From: Spirochaetota bacterium
Lineage (GTDB): Bacteria; Spirochaetota; Spirochaetia; Treponematales; Rectinemataceae
Length of the DNA: 64,000 bases
Assembly (NCBI GenBank): GCA_029265255.1
Contig: JAJUJQ010000004.1
Coordinates: 1 to 64,000 of the forward strand
Reading direction: 5' to 3'
The notes under the pieces are model-generated. The model ran no database searches and had not been told where the DNA came from. It saw only the letters and a program-made list of their open reading frames with translations. A program made the translations under genes and the position numbers. This document shows positions 52,549 through 61,518 of the stretch, in pieces (position 1 is the first letter of the stretch; each line of letters begins with the position of its first letter).

Positions 52549-53850
52549 ATGGAAACGATTTTGATAATAGCCAATTCAAAACGAAATGTCCTATTGCTGA
52601 AAGAATTTCTTGACGCGAAGTATCGTATTATCACCGATGCGTCGCGTCTGGAAAGGAATTCCTATGACATGGTGATTATCGACGGTCCAATGTTGGAACA
52701 ATATCGGCAACAGATTGAGGCAATGAAAAACAGGACACCTGAGATTTTCAATCCGGTTCTTCTTATGACAGGGAGAAAACATGTCGGATTTGCGACACAA
52801 CATCTGTGGACAACGATCGATGAAATCATCATTACACCTATCGAAAAAATCGAATTGCTGGCCAGAATCGAAAATCTGCTTAAAGCCAGGAGGCTTTCTA
52901 AGGAATTTAACCACCTGCTGATTCAGGTTTCTCCCCTGGGGATCATGGTGCTAGATCAAAATGGTTCCATTATTCAATGGAACCCTGCCTGCTATGAGCT
53001 ACTTGGATGGAGCGAAGCAGAGGCTGTTGGAAATGTGTTTCCCTTTGTGTATGAGCGTGATCTGAAAATAATGCGCCAGCTGCTTAGCAGGGTGTTGGGC
53101 GGTGAAATCATTCTTGACGTCGAACTGCAGTTCAGAAGAAAAGGCGGCACACCTATTTATGTAAGTCTAAATGCTACCGCATTAATTCGCACAGAAAAAA
53201 AATCATTAGCGCTGTTTATTATTGAAGACATTCATGAACGAAAAGAATATGAAGAAAAGATTTTCCAACAGACAAAGGCAATAGAAAAAGCGTACGATGA
53301 CACCATCCTAAGTCTTTCAGAGACTTTGGATCTTCGGGACCGGGAGACCGCCGGGCATTGCACTCGCGTCATGCGCGTCGCGCTTGAAATAGGAAAACGT
53401 ATGAATCTCCCCGCAGACCAGATGGTTCAATTGAGACGCGGCGCATTGCTGCATGATTTTGGCAAAATTGGCATTCCTGACGAGATCATGCTCAAGCCAG
53501 GACCTCTGACTGATGACGAATGGGTTATTATGAAGCAGCATCCTGAGATCGCGTATCAAAAGCTTTCCCATATTGAATACCTGCGCTCCGCCCTAGAGGT
53601 TCCGTATTGTCATCATGAACGGTGGGATGGCAAAGGATATCCCCGCGGGCTCAAGGCAAAGGAAATACCGCTTCTTGCCCGCATTTTTTCTGTATCCGAC
53701 GTATTCGATGCGCTTACCTCCAATCGCCCCTACCGCGCGGCATGGACTCAGGATAGCGCGATTCACTACATCGAATCCCAGGCAGGCCTCATGTTCGACC
53801 CAGAAGTGGTAAAGGTATTTCTGGCATACATCAGAGAGCGCGATATATAG
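52549..53850 (+). CDS. Receiver-like / PAS / HD-GYP protein, probable c-di-GMP phosphodiesterase
   Basis: A 433-residue three-domain protein. Residues 1-115 form a receiver-like domain with a possible acceptor Asp in VIIDGPM but a poor Lys/switch region. Residues 120-240 form a PAS domain (GIMVLDQNGSIIQWNPACYELLGWSEAEAVG, then IEDIHERK). Residues 245-430 are an HD-GYP domain with RDRETAGHC, LLHDFGKIGIPDEI near 300 and HHERWDGKGYPRGL near 354, the residues for metal and c-di-GMP hydrolysis. It is the effector end of the KaiC-like operon. It converges on cyuA with 11 bases between stops. Confidence 0.88.
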   Translation: METILIIANSKRNVLLLKEFLDAKYRIITDASRLERNSYDMVIIDGPMLEQYRQQIEAMKNRTPEIFNPVLLMTGRKHVGFATQHLWTTIDEIIITPIEKIELLARIENLLKARRLSKEFNHLLIQVSPLGIMVLDQNGSIIQWNPACYELLGWSEAEAVGNVFPFVYERDLKIMRQLLSRVLGGEIILDVELQFRRKGGTPIYVSLNATALIRTEKKSLALFIIEDIHERKEYEEKIFQQTKAIEKAYDDTILSLSETLDLRDRETAGHCTRVMRVALEIGKRMNLPADQMVQLRRGALLHDFGKIGIPDEIMLKPGPLTDDEWVIMKQHPEIAYQKLSHIEYLRSALEVPYCHHERWDGKGYPRGLKAKEIPLLARIFSVSDVFDALTSNRPYRAAWTQDSAIHYIESQAGLMFDPEVVKVFLAYIRERDI

Positions 53851-53861
53851 CTTTATGGGCT

Positions 53862-55172
53862 TTATCCATTCCCCAGCATCACGCGAATAATTTGTGCATC
53901 AGTGGAACGCATGCCCTGAGAGCCGACGATCCCGATATTGCGAATAGTGGCATCGACATTATTCCCTACCAGCCCTTCGCCGTCTGAAAAACCGCGCCCT
54001 TCCTTCAAAGCCAGCTCCTCTCCCATCAGTGCCGCTTCAAGGGCAGTGGCGATCTTCGCCGCGCACGATGATTTCGCGCCATCGCACAGAATGCCACCAG
54101 AGGTTGCGATGGCATTCGTCACCGCAGCCCCAATCACCTCGACAGACCCCCCTTCCAGCCACGCGATACCTGCTGCCGCCCCCGCCGCCGCGCTCACCGC
54201 GCCGCAGTACGCCGAAAGCTTGCCGATGTATTCCTTCTGTTCCAGCGCCACCAGGTTGCTAATCACCAAAGCCCTGATGAGCTGGTCTTCATTGACGCCA
54301 AGTTCTCTGGCGTATTCGATGACCGGCAATGAAACGGTCAACCCCTGGTTTCCCGACCCAGAATTGATGACGACCGGCAATGAACACCCTGCCATGCGCG
54401 CGTCGCTTCCCGCCGCAGCCTTGGCTCGCGCCCGCACGCGTACATCATTACTGCCCCGCTGGCTCAGGAGCGCTTTTCCGACCGAGACACCGTACCATCC
54501 TCTAAGGCCTTCTTCGGCAATTGCCTCGTTCATCACAATCTGGCGACGGATCACGGGCGCCACTTCCTCAAGCGCAACACTTTTAGCGAATTCGACGATA
54601 TCCGGAACATTGAGCAAGGCATATTCATGCCGATCAGCGCTTATCTTGGTTGGCCGAACAAGCGGCAATGCCTTTCCGGCTGGATACAGCTCTACCCCGT
54701 CCTTCTCTATAAGATGAATACCCGTATGCGTATCTTTCACGACAACTCGCGCGCTCCGCGCCGTCGCGCCTTCGCCGGCATAGAGACGGATATCGATATA
54801 CAGCCCCTCGATGCCATCAGCAAGGGCCACACGACAGAAGCCACGCTCCAGCATTGAGCCGATCAGACTCCGGTCCTCTGATTTCAGCGCCTCCAGAACC
54901 TCGAGCTCCCGCTCCGCCGCGTTTGCCAGTACCCCCGCGATCACCGCGACATCGATGCCACGCATTCCGCCCGTATTGGGCACCCGTACGCTTTTTACGT
55001 TCTTGACAATATTTGCGCTGCAATATGCCTCGGCTCGCGCCGGCATCTCGCCGAGCACTTCTCTGGCCTTCGCGGCCGCGAACGCCACCGCGATCGGCTC
55101 GGTACATCCCATTGCCGGTACAAGCTCTTCCTCGAGAATCGCGCAGTACGCGCGGTAGGTTGTTTTGTCCAC
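53862..55172 (-). CDS. cyuA: CyuA/YhaM-like L-cysteine desulfidase (UPF0597)
   Basis: A 436-residue protein of the serine-dehydratase-alpha-like family that cleaves L-cysteine to pyruvate, sulfide and ammonia with an Fe-S cluster. Candidate cluster ligands are Cys in PAMGCTEPIA, AGCSLPVVINSGSGNQG and ILCDGAKSSCAAK. I use the GTG at 55172, which has AAAGGA at the right distance; a TTG at 55178 is too close to it. It ends the long minus-strand run with liv and dha genes, 42 bases after dhaL. An ATC-hydrolase-like gene at the other end of this run could supply cysteine. Confidence 0.83.
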   Translation of the reverse strand: MDKTTYRAYCAILEEELVPAMGCTEPIAVAFAAAKAREVLGEMPARAEAYCSANIVKNVKSVRVPNTGGMRGIDVAVIAGVLANAAERELEVLEALKSEDRSLIGSMLERGFCRVALADGIEGLYIDIRLYAGEGATARSARVVVKDTHTGIHLIEKDGVELYPAGKALPLVRPTKISADRHEYALLNVPDIVEFAKSVALEEVAPVIRRQIVMNEAIAEEGLRGWYGVSVGKALLSQRGSNDVRVRARAKAAAGSDARMAGCSLPVVINSGSGNQGLTVSLPVIEYARELGVNEDQLIRALVISNLVALEQKEYIGKLSAYCGAVSAAAGAAAGIAWLEGGSVEVIGAAVTNAIATSGGILCDGAKSSCAAKIATALEAALMGEELALKEGRGFSDGEGLVGNNVDATIRNIGIVGSQGMRSTDAQIIRVMLGNG

Positions 55173-55213
55173 CCTCAATTTCCTTTCAGGTACGAAGGCT
55201 GCGGTGATTCCAT

Positions 55214-55834
55214 TTACCGCGTGACCAGCTGAGCTAGCGCTTCAAACACGAGCCTTCCGGCCACAGATCCGCCATCGAGCAATCCGAGGCTCTTCTCGCC
55301 ATAGTAGGCAGCCCTGCCATGGACCGACTTCATTGACCGTGTGGCCTCGCTCCCCTCTGCGGCAGCTTTCGCGGCTTCCGTCAGCGCAATAGCGACACCG
55401 TTTCCAAGATTTGCTCGCAGCGCCCTGGCCGCTGGTTCCAGACTGTCGAGGATTGTCTTTTCACCAGGCTTTGAATGCGCTTTTTCCATCATGAGCGCCA
55501 GGCCGGCCTCATAGGCAGAAGTCATATCCTCCAGGCTAGCTTCGGTTTTGCCCTTCAGAGCCCTGGCCATGCCCATTAGCACAAAGGAAGTGATAGTTCC
55601 CAGCGTCGAGGGCGCCGCCTCATTGAATTTTGTCGCGCATTTCATGAAGAGCTTCCCAAGGTCCTTCTCGGTTTCTTGTTCAAGCATTTGAGCCAGCGCT
55701 GAATAGCCCTGCACCATGGTAATGCCCAGGTCTCCATCACCGTTCTGCTGATCAAGGGCGGTCAGATAATCCTTATTTGCCACCATGATATCGCGTATGG
55801 CGGACGCCGCCGTTCGAAGCTTCGATGCATTCAT
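55214..55834 (-). CDS. dhaL: Dihydroxyacetone kinase subunit DhaL-like
   Basis: A 206-residue helical nucleotide-binding subunit. The ADP/Mg motif is QNGDGDLGITM, with KTILDSLEPAARAL and GRAAYYGEKSLGLLDGGSVAG further on. The canonical TGGALY-like glycine loop reads STLGTITS here, a noticeable deviation. The start is taken at the ATG 55834; a GTG at 55849 overlapping the dhaK stop is an alternative. No DhaM phosphotransferase gene is nearby, so the phosphate donor could be ATP or a distant DhaM. Confidence 0.83.
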   Translation of the reverse strand: MNASKLRTAASAIRDIMVANKDYLTALDQQNGDGDLGITMVQGYSALAQMLEQETEKDLGKLFMKCATKFNEAAPSTLGTITSFVLMGMARALKGKTEASLEDMTSAYEAGLALMMEKAHSKPGEKTILDSLEPAARALRANLGNGVAIALTEAAKAAAEGSEATRSMKSVHGRAAYYGEKSLGLLDGGSVAGRLVFEALAQLVTR

Positions 55835-55845
55835 GATCACAAGCC

Positions 55846-56853
55846 TCACTTGTTCTCGCTGGTATAGAACGGCGTACTCGCCGGCGCCCGCAGGAGCCGT
55901 TTCAGTTCTTCATCAAGCTTGAACATGGTTACTGAAAGGCCCGCCATTTCCATTGAGGTCGCAAATTCGCCTATATGCGGCATGAAAACACGCACACCGC
56001 GCTCAGCCAGCAATTTCGCCACCGCACGATACATGATCAGGAGTTCTTCCATAGGAGTGGCACCCAGACCATTCACCATGACAGAAACTTCGGAGCCCTC
56101 AGTAAGTTCAATCTCCGCGGTAATCTTGTCGTAGATCAGGCGAGCCACCGCATCGGCGGTCATCATTTCTCTCACCTCGATACCTGGCTCGCCGTGGATG
56201 CCCATACCGATCTCGATCTCGTGCTCTCTTATGGTGAACGTGGGCTTGCCAACCTGTGGCACCACGCAGGGACTCAGCGCCACACCCATGGTCCTGATAT
56301 TGTCGAGCGCTTTCTGTACCACCGCAGCTACCTGGTCGAGATCGAGCCCCTCCGCCGCCGCCGCGCCGGCGACCTTGAACGCGTACACCATGCCAGCTAC
56401 GCCCCTTCGCTTTTCCGCCTGCTCGGGTGGGCTGGAGGCAACATCATCACGAACGCGCACGGTCCTCGTCTTGATATCCTCGAACTCGGCCATTTCACAG
56501 GCCATGTCGAAATTCAGGTTGTCGCCGCCATAGTTGCCGTAGAGACAGAGTACACCTGCGCCGCCGTCTACTGCCTTGATCATCTCGAACATTTTCTGGG
56601 AAGATGGAGAGGCGAACACATTGCCAACCGCGCACCCATCAAGCATGCCCTTGCCCACATATCCCAGGAAGACGGGAAGATGGCCCGAGCCACCACCAGT
56701 GACAATGGCTACCTTGCCGGGCCGCGCGGGCGGGTTTCTCAGCACGATACGGCTGTCACCATTGTGCAGCCGTAGGCGGTCTCCATATGCCATCATGATG
56801 CCTTCGATCACCTCTTCGACAAAGTCCTCAGGCTTGTTAATCAGCTTTCTCAT
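55846..56853 (-). CDS. dhaK: Dihydroxyacetone kinase subunit DhaK-like
   Basis: A 335-residue kinase subunit that binds dihydroxyacetone or a related ketose through a His. Motifs are IVTGGGSGHLPVFLGYVGKGMLDGCAVG and EIGMGIHGEPGIE, the latter with the substrate-linking His. The ATG at 56853 follows GAGGAGG. Its placement behind a LIV-type ABC importer and not beside glycerol dehydrogenase suggests that the substrate may be a ketose other than dihydroxyacetone. Confidence 0.87.
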   Translation of the reverse strand: MRKLINKPEDFVEEVIEGIMMAYGDRLRLHNGDSRIVLRNPPARPGKVAIVTGGGSGHLPVFLGYVGKGMLDGCAVGNVFASPSSQKMFEMIKAVDGGAGVLCLYGNYGGDNLNFDMACEMAEFEDIKTRTVRVRDDVASSPPEQAEKRRGVAGMVYAFKVAGAAAAEGLDLDQVAAVVQKALDNIRTMGVALSPCVVPQVGKPTFTIREHEIEIGMGIHGEPGIEVREMMTADAVARLIYDKITAEIELTEGSEVSVMVNGLGATPMEELLIMYRAVAKLLAERGVRVFMPHIGEFATSMEMAGLSVTMFKLDEELKRLLRAPASTPFYTSENK

Positions 56854-56875
56854 GGTATTCCTCCTCTTTCTTGCT

Positions 56876-57589
56876 TCATTCTCCCAGATATGCCTTCCGC
56901 ACTTCATCGTTGTGCAGTAGGTCCACCCCTTGTCCCTGCTGGGTAATGCGGCCATTGACGAGCACATAGCCACGATCCGCAACCTGCAAGGCCATTGCCG
57001 CGTTTTGCTCTATGAGCAGAATGGTCTTGCCTGCGCTTTTAATCTTGAGAATGAGATCGAAAATTTCCTCGACAATGATCGGCGCAAGGCCCAGCGAGGG
57101 TTCGTCGAGCATCATCAGCTCGGGATTCATCATCATGCCTCGGGCGATGGCCAGCATCTGCTGCTCTCCTCCGGAAAGCGAGCCTCCACCCTGATTAATT
57201 CTCTCTTTAAGGCGCGGAAAGAGCGCAAAAACCTCATCCATGCGCCGCGCGATTTCCTGACGCGAGATTTTTTCTTCTCTGATGGTACCCGTAATCAAGT
57301 TTTCCTTTACAGAGAGAGCCGGGAAAATATGCCTGCCTTCCGGAACATGGCAAATCCCCAGACGGGCAATTACGTGTGGCTGCAGATCGGTGATATCCGC
57401 CCCCTTAAACCGCACTGTTCCCTCCGCTTTCTCGGCCAAGCCCGAAATAGCCATAAGCGTGGTTGTTTTCCCTGCCCCATTCGAACCGATAAGCGTAACG
57501 ATCTCTCCCTGATCCACTGTAAGCGAAATACCGGACAGTGCCGCGACATGCCCGTAGTTAACCGACAGGTTCTCGACTTCAAGAATCAC
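56876..57589 (-). CDS. livF: Branched-chain amino acid-type ABC ATP-binding protein LivF
   Basis: A 237-residue ABC ATPase: Walker A GSNGAGKTT, signature LSGGEQQML and Walker B LMMLDEPSLGLAP, typical of LivF. The GTG start at 57589 follows GGAGG and overlaps the livG stop (GTGA). Confidence 0.9.
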   Translation of the reverse strand: MILEVENLSVNYGHVAALSGISLTVDQGEIVTLIGSNGAGKTTTLMAISGLAEKAEGTVRFKGADITDLQPHVIARLGICHVPEGRHIFPALSVKENLITGTIREEKISRQEIARRMDEVFALFPRLKERINQGGGSLSGGEQQMLAIARGMMMNPELMMLDEPSLGLAPIIVEEIFDLILKIKSAGKTILLIEQNAAMALQVADRGYVLVNGRITQQGQGVDLLHNDEVRKAYLGE

Positions 57590-58368
57590 GACACACCTCC
57601 CACCACAAGCCCTTTGCCAAAATACGCTTCATTCACCGCTTTATTCCGGCGGACTTCGGCTGGATTCCCCTCGCATATCTTCTGGCCGAAATTGAGCACC
57701 AGGATATGGTGGCAGGTATTCATGACGAATTTCATGTCGTGCTCTATGACGACAATGGTGTAGCCTTCTTCATTCAGCCTGATAATGAATTCGGAAAGCT
57801 CTCTGGTTTCCAGAGGATTCATGCCGGCGACCGGCTCATCCAGTAGGAGCATCTTTGGCTTGAGGGCGAGCGCGCGGGCAATTTCGACCTTGCGCTGAAG
57901 GCCATAGGGCAGGTTGCTCGCCAGCGTCTCCGCATAGGGAGACAGTCCGACTTTTTCAATAACCGCACGCGCCTCATTCTCGATAAAGCGTTCTTCTTCC
58001 TGATAGCGGCGATCCCGTACAATTGCGTTCAGAAATCCACTTCTCGTCCGAATATGGAAACCGATCTTTACATTCTCAAGCACGGTCATATAGCGGAACA
58101 ACTGAATGTTCTGGAAGGTCCGCGCAATACCCAGCCGCGCGATGGCTTCCGGCGGCATGCCGGTGATGTCCTTCCCTTCAAACAGGATCCGGCCTGCCGT
58201 CGGGCGATACATTCCCGAACAGATATTGAAGAAGGTCGTTTTCCCGGCGCCATTTGGACCGATGATGCCAAAGATCTTTCCTTCCTCGATCTTCATGTCG
58301 ACTTTTTCAACCGCCTTGAGGCCGCCGAAATATTTGCAAATACTCTGTGCTTCCAGGATGCAGGCCAC
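57586..58368 (-). CDS. livG: Branched-chain amino acid-type ABC ATP-binding protein LivG
   Basis: A 260-residue ABC ATPase with Walker A GPNGAGKTT, a LPYGLQRKVEIARAL signature region (replacing LSGGQ as usual for LivG) and Walker B LLLDEPVAGMNP. The GTG at 58368 is chosen since GGAGG lies 5 bases before it. An upstream GTG at 58374 directly abuts the ribosome-binding site. Confidence 0.9.
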   Translation of the reverse strand: MACILEAQSICKYFGGLKAVEKVDMKIEEGKIFGIIGPNGAGKTTFFNICSGMYRPTAGRILFEGKDITGMPPEAIARLGIARTFQNIQLFRYMTVLENVKIGFHIRTRSGFLNAIVRDRRYQEEERFIENEARAVIEKVGLSPYAETLASNLPYGLQRKVEIARALALKPKMLLLDEPVAGMNPLETRELSEFIIRLNEEGYTIVVIEHDMKFVMNTCHHILVLNFGQKICEGNPAEVRRNKAVNEAYFGKGLVVGGVS

Positions 58369-58370
58369 AT

Positions 58371-59372
58371 TCACCTCCGATGCGCGCGCCGGCCGCGACC
58401 GAATCTTCGCTCAGCCAGGACGGATTTCGAAACACCAACCAGCCCCTGAGGCCTGAGCCACATCATGGCGATGATGAGAATGGCATAGACCACCAGCCGG
58501 TACTGCGAAATCGGCCGAAGAAATTCAGTGAGAAAGTTCACGATAACCGCGCCGACTATAGGGCCGGCCAGTGTTCCCTGTCCTCCAATGATCACCATGG
58601 ACAGAATGTTGAACCCCTCATCGAGAGAGAACATGTCCGATGAGATGAACTTGAAATAGGGCGAGAAAGCCCCTCCCGCGATGCCGGCCCAGAACGCACC
58701 GTACATGAAATTCGCCGCCTTGAATCTGAGGGTTTCCACACCGAGCGATCGAGCCGCAGTCTCATCTTCGCGGATGGAAATCCAGGCACGACCGATTCGT
58801 GACTGGATGATTCGTCGAGTCATGAAATAGAATACCAGGCTCAAAACCAGAAAAATGTAGTAGTACTGCTGTGAGCGGGAGAACTTCAGGCCAAAGAGCA
58901 CCGGCGCCGGAATGCCGCGCAGGCCGTTAGGTCCACCTGTCAGACTCATCCAGTTGAGCGCGATGAGCCTTATGATCTCCGAAGCGCCAAGCGTGACAAT
59001 TGCAAGGTAGATACCCTTGAGCCGGAGCGTGGGCAGCGCGACGATCAACCCTACGATCATGGCGAGAAGTCCCGAAATCGGCAGCGCGAGCCAGAACGGC
59101 ACCTTGAGCTGCAGGCTTAGAATGGCTGATGTATAGGCCCCGATTCCGAAGAATCCCGCATGGCCGATATTGAACTGACCACTGTATCCATTGATGACGT
59201 TGAGCGAACCGGCCAGGATCGTATAGAGCAGAATCCTGCAGAGCACGCCCATGTAGTAGGATTTCAGATTGAACAGGGGAATCAGGGCAAGCAGCGCAAT
59301 TCCCAGAACTCCGAGGAGAATTCTCACTTCTTTTTTCTGAAGCAGCGCAGATAGTTTCGGGGGCATGGTCAT
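58371..59372 (-). CDS. livM: Branched-chain amino acid-type ABC permease LivM
   Basis: A 333-residue permease with GYSGQFNIGHAGFFGIGAYTSA, the conserved GRAWISIREDETAARSLGV coupling loop and GGQGTLAGPIVGAV. Its ATG overlaps the livH stop (ATGA), so the two membrane subunits are made together. The C-terminus ends in a short basic tail. Confidence 0.9.
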   Translation of the reverse strand: MTMPPKLSALLQKKEVRILLGVLGIALLALIPLFNLKSYYMGVLCRILLYTILAGSLNVINGYSGQFNIGHAGFFGIGAYTSAILSLQLKVPFWLALPISGLLAMIVGLIVALPTLRLKGIYLAIVTLGASEIIRLIALNWMSLTGGPNGLRGIPAPVLFGLKFSRSQQYYYIFLVLSLVFYFMTRRIIQSRIGRAWISIREDETAARSLGVETLRFKAANFMYGAFWAGIAGGAFSPYFKFISSDMFSLDEGFNILSMVIIGGQGTLAGPIVGAVIVNFLTEFLRPISQYRLVVYAILIIAMMWLRPQGLVGVSKSVLAERRFGRGRRAHRR

Positions 59373-60244
59373 GGGCGTACTCCGGTTTTCTTTGCGAATC
59401 CTTCCGGTTTTACGATAAGGACGAGCAGCAAAAAGATGAACGCGAATATGTCGCGGAAACTTGCGGAGGAGATAGTAATACCGAGGTTTTCCACGATGCC
59501 GAGGCAGAGACCGCCGGCCGCCGCGCTCGGGATATTGGTGAGCCCGCCAAGGACCGACGAGGAAAATGCTTTCATGCCAGCAGAACCGCCCATGGTCGCC
59601 ACAAGCGTCTGGTAGTAGATGGCGAGCAGCATACCGGCCACGCCTCCCAATCCACAGCCGATCGAGTTTCCCAGCAGCGAGGTCAGCCTCACATTGATGC
59701 CCATCATGGCTGCAGCGGTCTTATCCTGGCTCACGGCGCGGAGCATGATGCCCCAGCGCGTCCGGTTAAAGAAGAGGAAAAGAAGAAATGACAGAGAAAT
59801 GACCGTCGCGATCACGATAATCTGCACTAGTGTGAGCCCTACGACGCCCTTTCCGAAGAAACGGTTGGGCACCACCTCAAGAAGCGGCTTGTTGTTCGGT
59901 CCGAAGATGATCTGCGCTAGATTGCGCAGCAGCATGCTTGTACCGATGGTACAGATGAGCGAAATGTGCCGCGGCGCGTTAAAGAAGCGTTCATAGCAGA
60001 TCTTGAAGACAAAGACGCCGATGAAAGCCGACGCAAGAAAGCTGGCGATAACGCCGATGATGAGGTTGTTCCCGACAAGCTGGAACGTATAGAAGGCGGC
60101 AAAAGCACCCAGCATGATGACTTCGCCATGTGTGAAGGTGACCAGGCCCACGACGCCTACCACTACTGAGTAACCGATCGCCATCAGAGCGTAGATGGAG
60201 CCCTGGCAGATACCATTGATCGCTTGCGAAAGGTAATAATCCAT
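59369..60244 (-). CDS. livH: Branched-chain amino acid-type ABC permease LivH
   Basis: A 291-residue permease. Signatures are GICQGSIYALMAIGYSVVVGVVGLVTFTHGEVIMLGAF, RAVSQDKTAAAMMGINV and MKAFSSSVLGGLTNIPSAAAGG. It pairs with LivM. It is separated from the binding-protein gene by 80 bases that hold a hairpin. Confidence 0.92.
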   Translation of the reverse strand: MDYYLSQAINGICQGSIYALMAIGYSVVVGVVGLVTFTHGEVIMLGAFAAFYTFQLVGNNLIIGVIASFLASAFIGVFVFKICYERFFNAPRHISLICTIGTSMLLRNLAQIIFGPNNKPLLEVVPNRFFGKGVVGLTLVQIIVIATVISLSFLLFLFFNRTRWGIMLRAVSQDKTAAAMMGINVRLTSLLGNSIGCGLGGVAGMLLAIYYQTLVATMGGSAGMKAFSSSVLGGLTNIPSAAAGGLCLGIVENLGITISSASFRDIFAFIFLLLVLIVKPEGFAKKTGVRP

Positions 60245-60268
60245 CGGTGTTGTTCCTTACAGGCGGAG

Positions 60269-60296
60269 GGCGAACCCTCACAGAGAGAGGTCCGCC
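60269..60296 (-). terminator. Intercistronic hairpin after livK
   Basis: On the minus strand GGCGGACC and GGTTCGCC form an 8-bp stem with one G-T pair and a 12-base loop. No T-run follows. This matches the position of hairpins after the other two binding-protein genes in the window. Confidence 0.5.
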
Positions 60297-60324
60297 CCGC
60301 TTCTGCAGTTGGTTCCGACTACGC

Positions 60325-61458
60325 TTATTTCGCGTAATCGTAATCGGTCTTGCGCACGAACTTGCCGTTTTCAACCGCCACAATGAGGTATTTGCGGAAG
60401 ATGTCGCCGGCGGGGTTGAACTGGATGGGACCAGTCAGGCCCACAAAGCCCTTGAGGTTCTGCAGGTTCTCGCGAATGCTCTCCCTGGTGACCTTCTCAC
60501 CAGAATTCCGGATGGCAGCTGCGATGAGGTACACGGTGTCATACGCGCAGGCCGGATGTACGGTGGGGAAGAAGCCTGCGATCTGGGCAAAACGATCAGC
60601 CCACGCCTTGGCCGGTTTGTTGTTGTCGTCGATAAAGAAGGGCGTGGTCAAGAGCAAGCCCTCCGCATTCTTTTTGGAGAGGTTGAGAATCTGCTCCGAG
60701 GTTCCGGGACCCAGCGTCGTGATGCGCACATCGGTCCATCCAGCCTGGGCGATCTGGTTGATGATGGTCGGTACAAGCCCCTGATCCATGATAACGATGT
60801 GGTCCGGCTTTTCCTTGCGAAGCTTGGCGATGGCCGAGCTGAAGTCCTTCTCGTCGGCAAGATAATTCACGTCCGCGACGATGTTGAGCCCTTCTTTCTT
60901 TGCCTGAGCCACGAGGTTGTCATGAGCCGATTTGCCCCAATCGCTATTGACCCAGATGAGCCCGACATTCTTGGCGCCCGCGTATTTCTTCAAAAGATAG
61001 GTCGCGAAGAAGGGCGCTTCGCCATCCTGCCGGCCCATAATGGAGAAGGCGTATTTGCTCATGCTCGCATAGTTGGGGTTCGAAGCGGTCGGTGAGAGCA
61101 GCACAAGACCAGCCTCATCAACAATAGGCGCTGCGGCCATGCAGCAGGAGCTGGTAAAGTCACCCAGAATCGCCATAATCGAAGGATCGTCCGCATATTG
61201 CCGCGCGATATCGGCGCTTTCCTTCGGGTCGCCTTTTGAATCCTTGAAAATGAGCTCGAGCTTGATATCGCCCTTGGCGTTGATTTCGTCAGCAGCCATT
61301 TTCATGGCGATCTGAAAGCCCTTGCCGTATTCGGCGTTGGTGCCGGTAATAGGCGCCATCACACCAATGCGATACGTTTTGGGTGCCGCAAAAGCCGAAA
61401 CGCCTGCGAACGCGATCATGGCGATGAGCAGCGCCATTCCGATCAGTTTCCGTTTCAT
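60325..61458 (-). CDS. livK: LIV-type ABC substrate-binding protein
   Basis: A 377-residue type I periplasmic binding protein (Peripla_BP_6). The signal peptide ends near AFAAP. Motifs are YRIGVMAPITGTNAEYGKGFQIAMKMAADEIN, LGDFTSSCCMAAAPIVDEAGL and a C-terminal VRKTDYDYAK. CAGGAGG precedes the ATG. Ligands of this class include amino acids, amides and aromatic acids; the neighbours (ATC-hydrolase-like, CyuA) make a sulfur amino acid or its precursor plausible. Confidence 0.88.
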   Translation of the reverse strand: MKRKLIGMALLIAMIAFAGVSAFAAPKTYRIGVMAPITGTNAEYGKGFQIAMKMAADEINAKGDIKLELIFKDSKGDPKESADIARQYADDPSIMAILGDFTSSCCMAAAPIVDEAGLVLLSPTASNPNYASMSKYAFSIMGRQDGEAPFFATYLLKKYAGAKNVGLIWVNSDWGKSAHDNLVAQAKKEGLNIVADVNYLADEKDFSSAIAKLRKEKPDHIVIMDQGLVPTIINQIAQAGWTDVRITTLGPGTSEQILNLSKKNAEGLLLTTPFFIDDNNKPAKAWADRFAQIAGFFPTVHPACAYDTVYLIAAAIRNSGEKVTRESIRENLQNLKGFVGLTGPIQFNPAGDIFRKYLIVAVENGKFVRKTDYDYAK

Positions 61459-61518
61459 AACTGCCTCCTGTTTCTTTTCCGGCGCCAGGATTCTTCCTGG
61501 CTGCGCGGGTATATCCTG

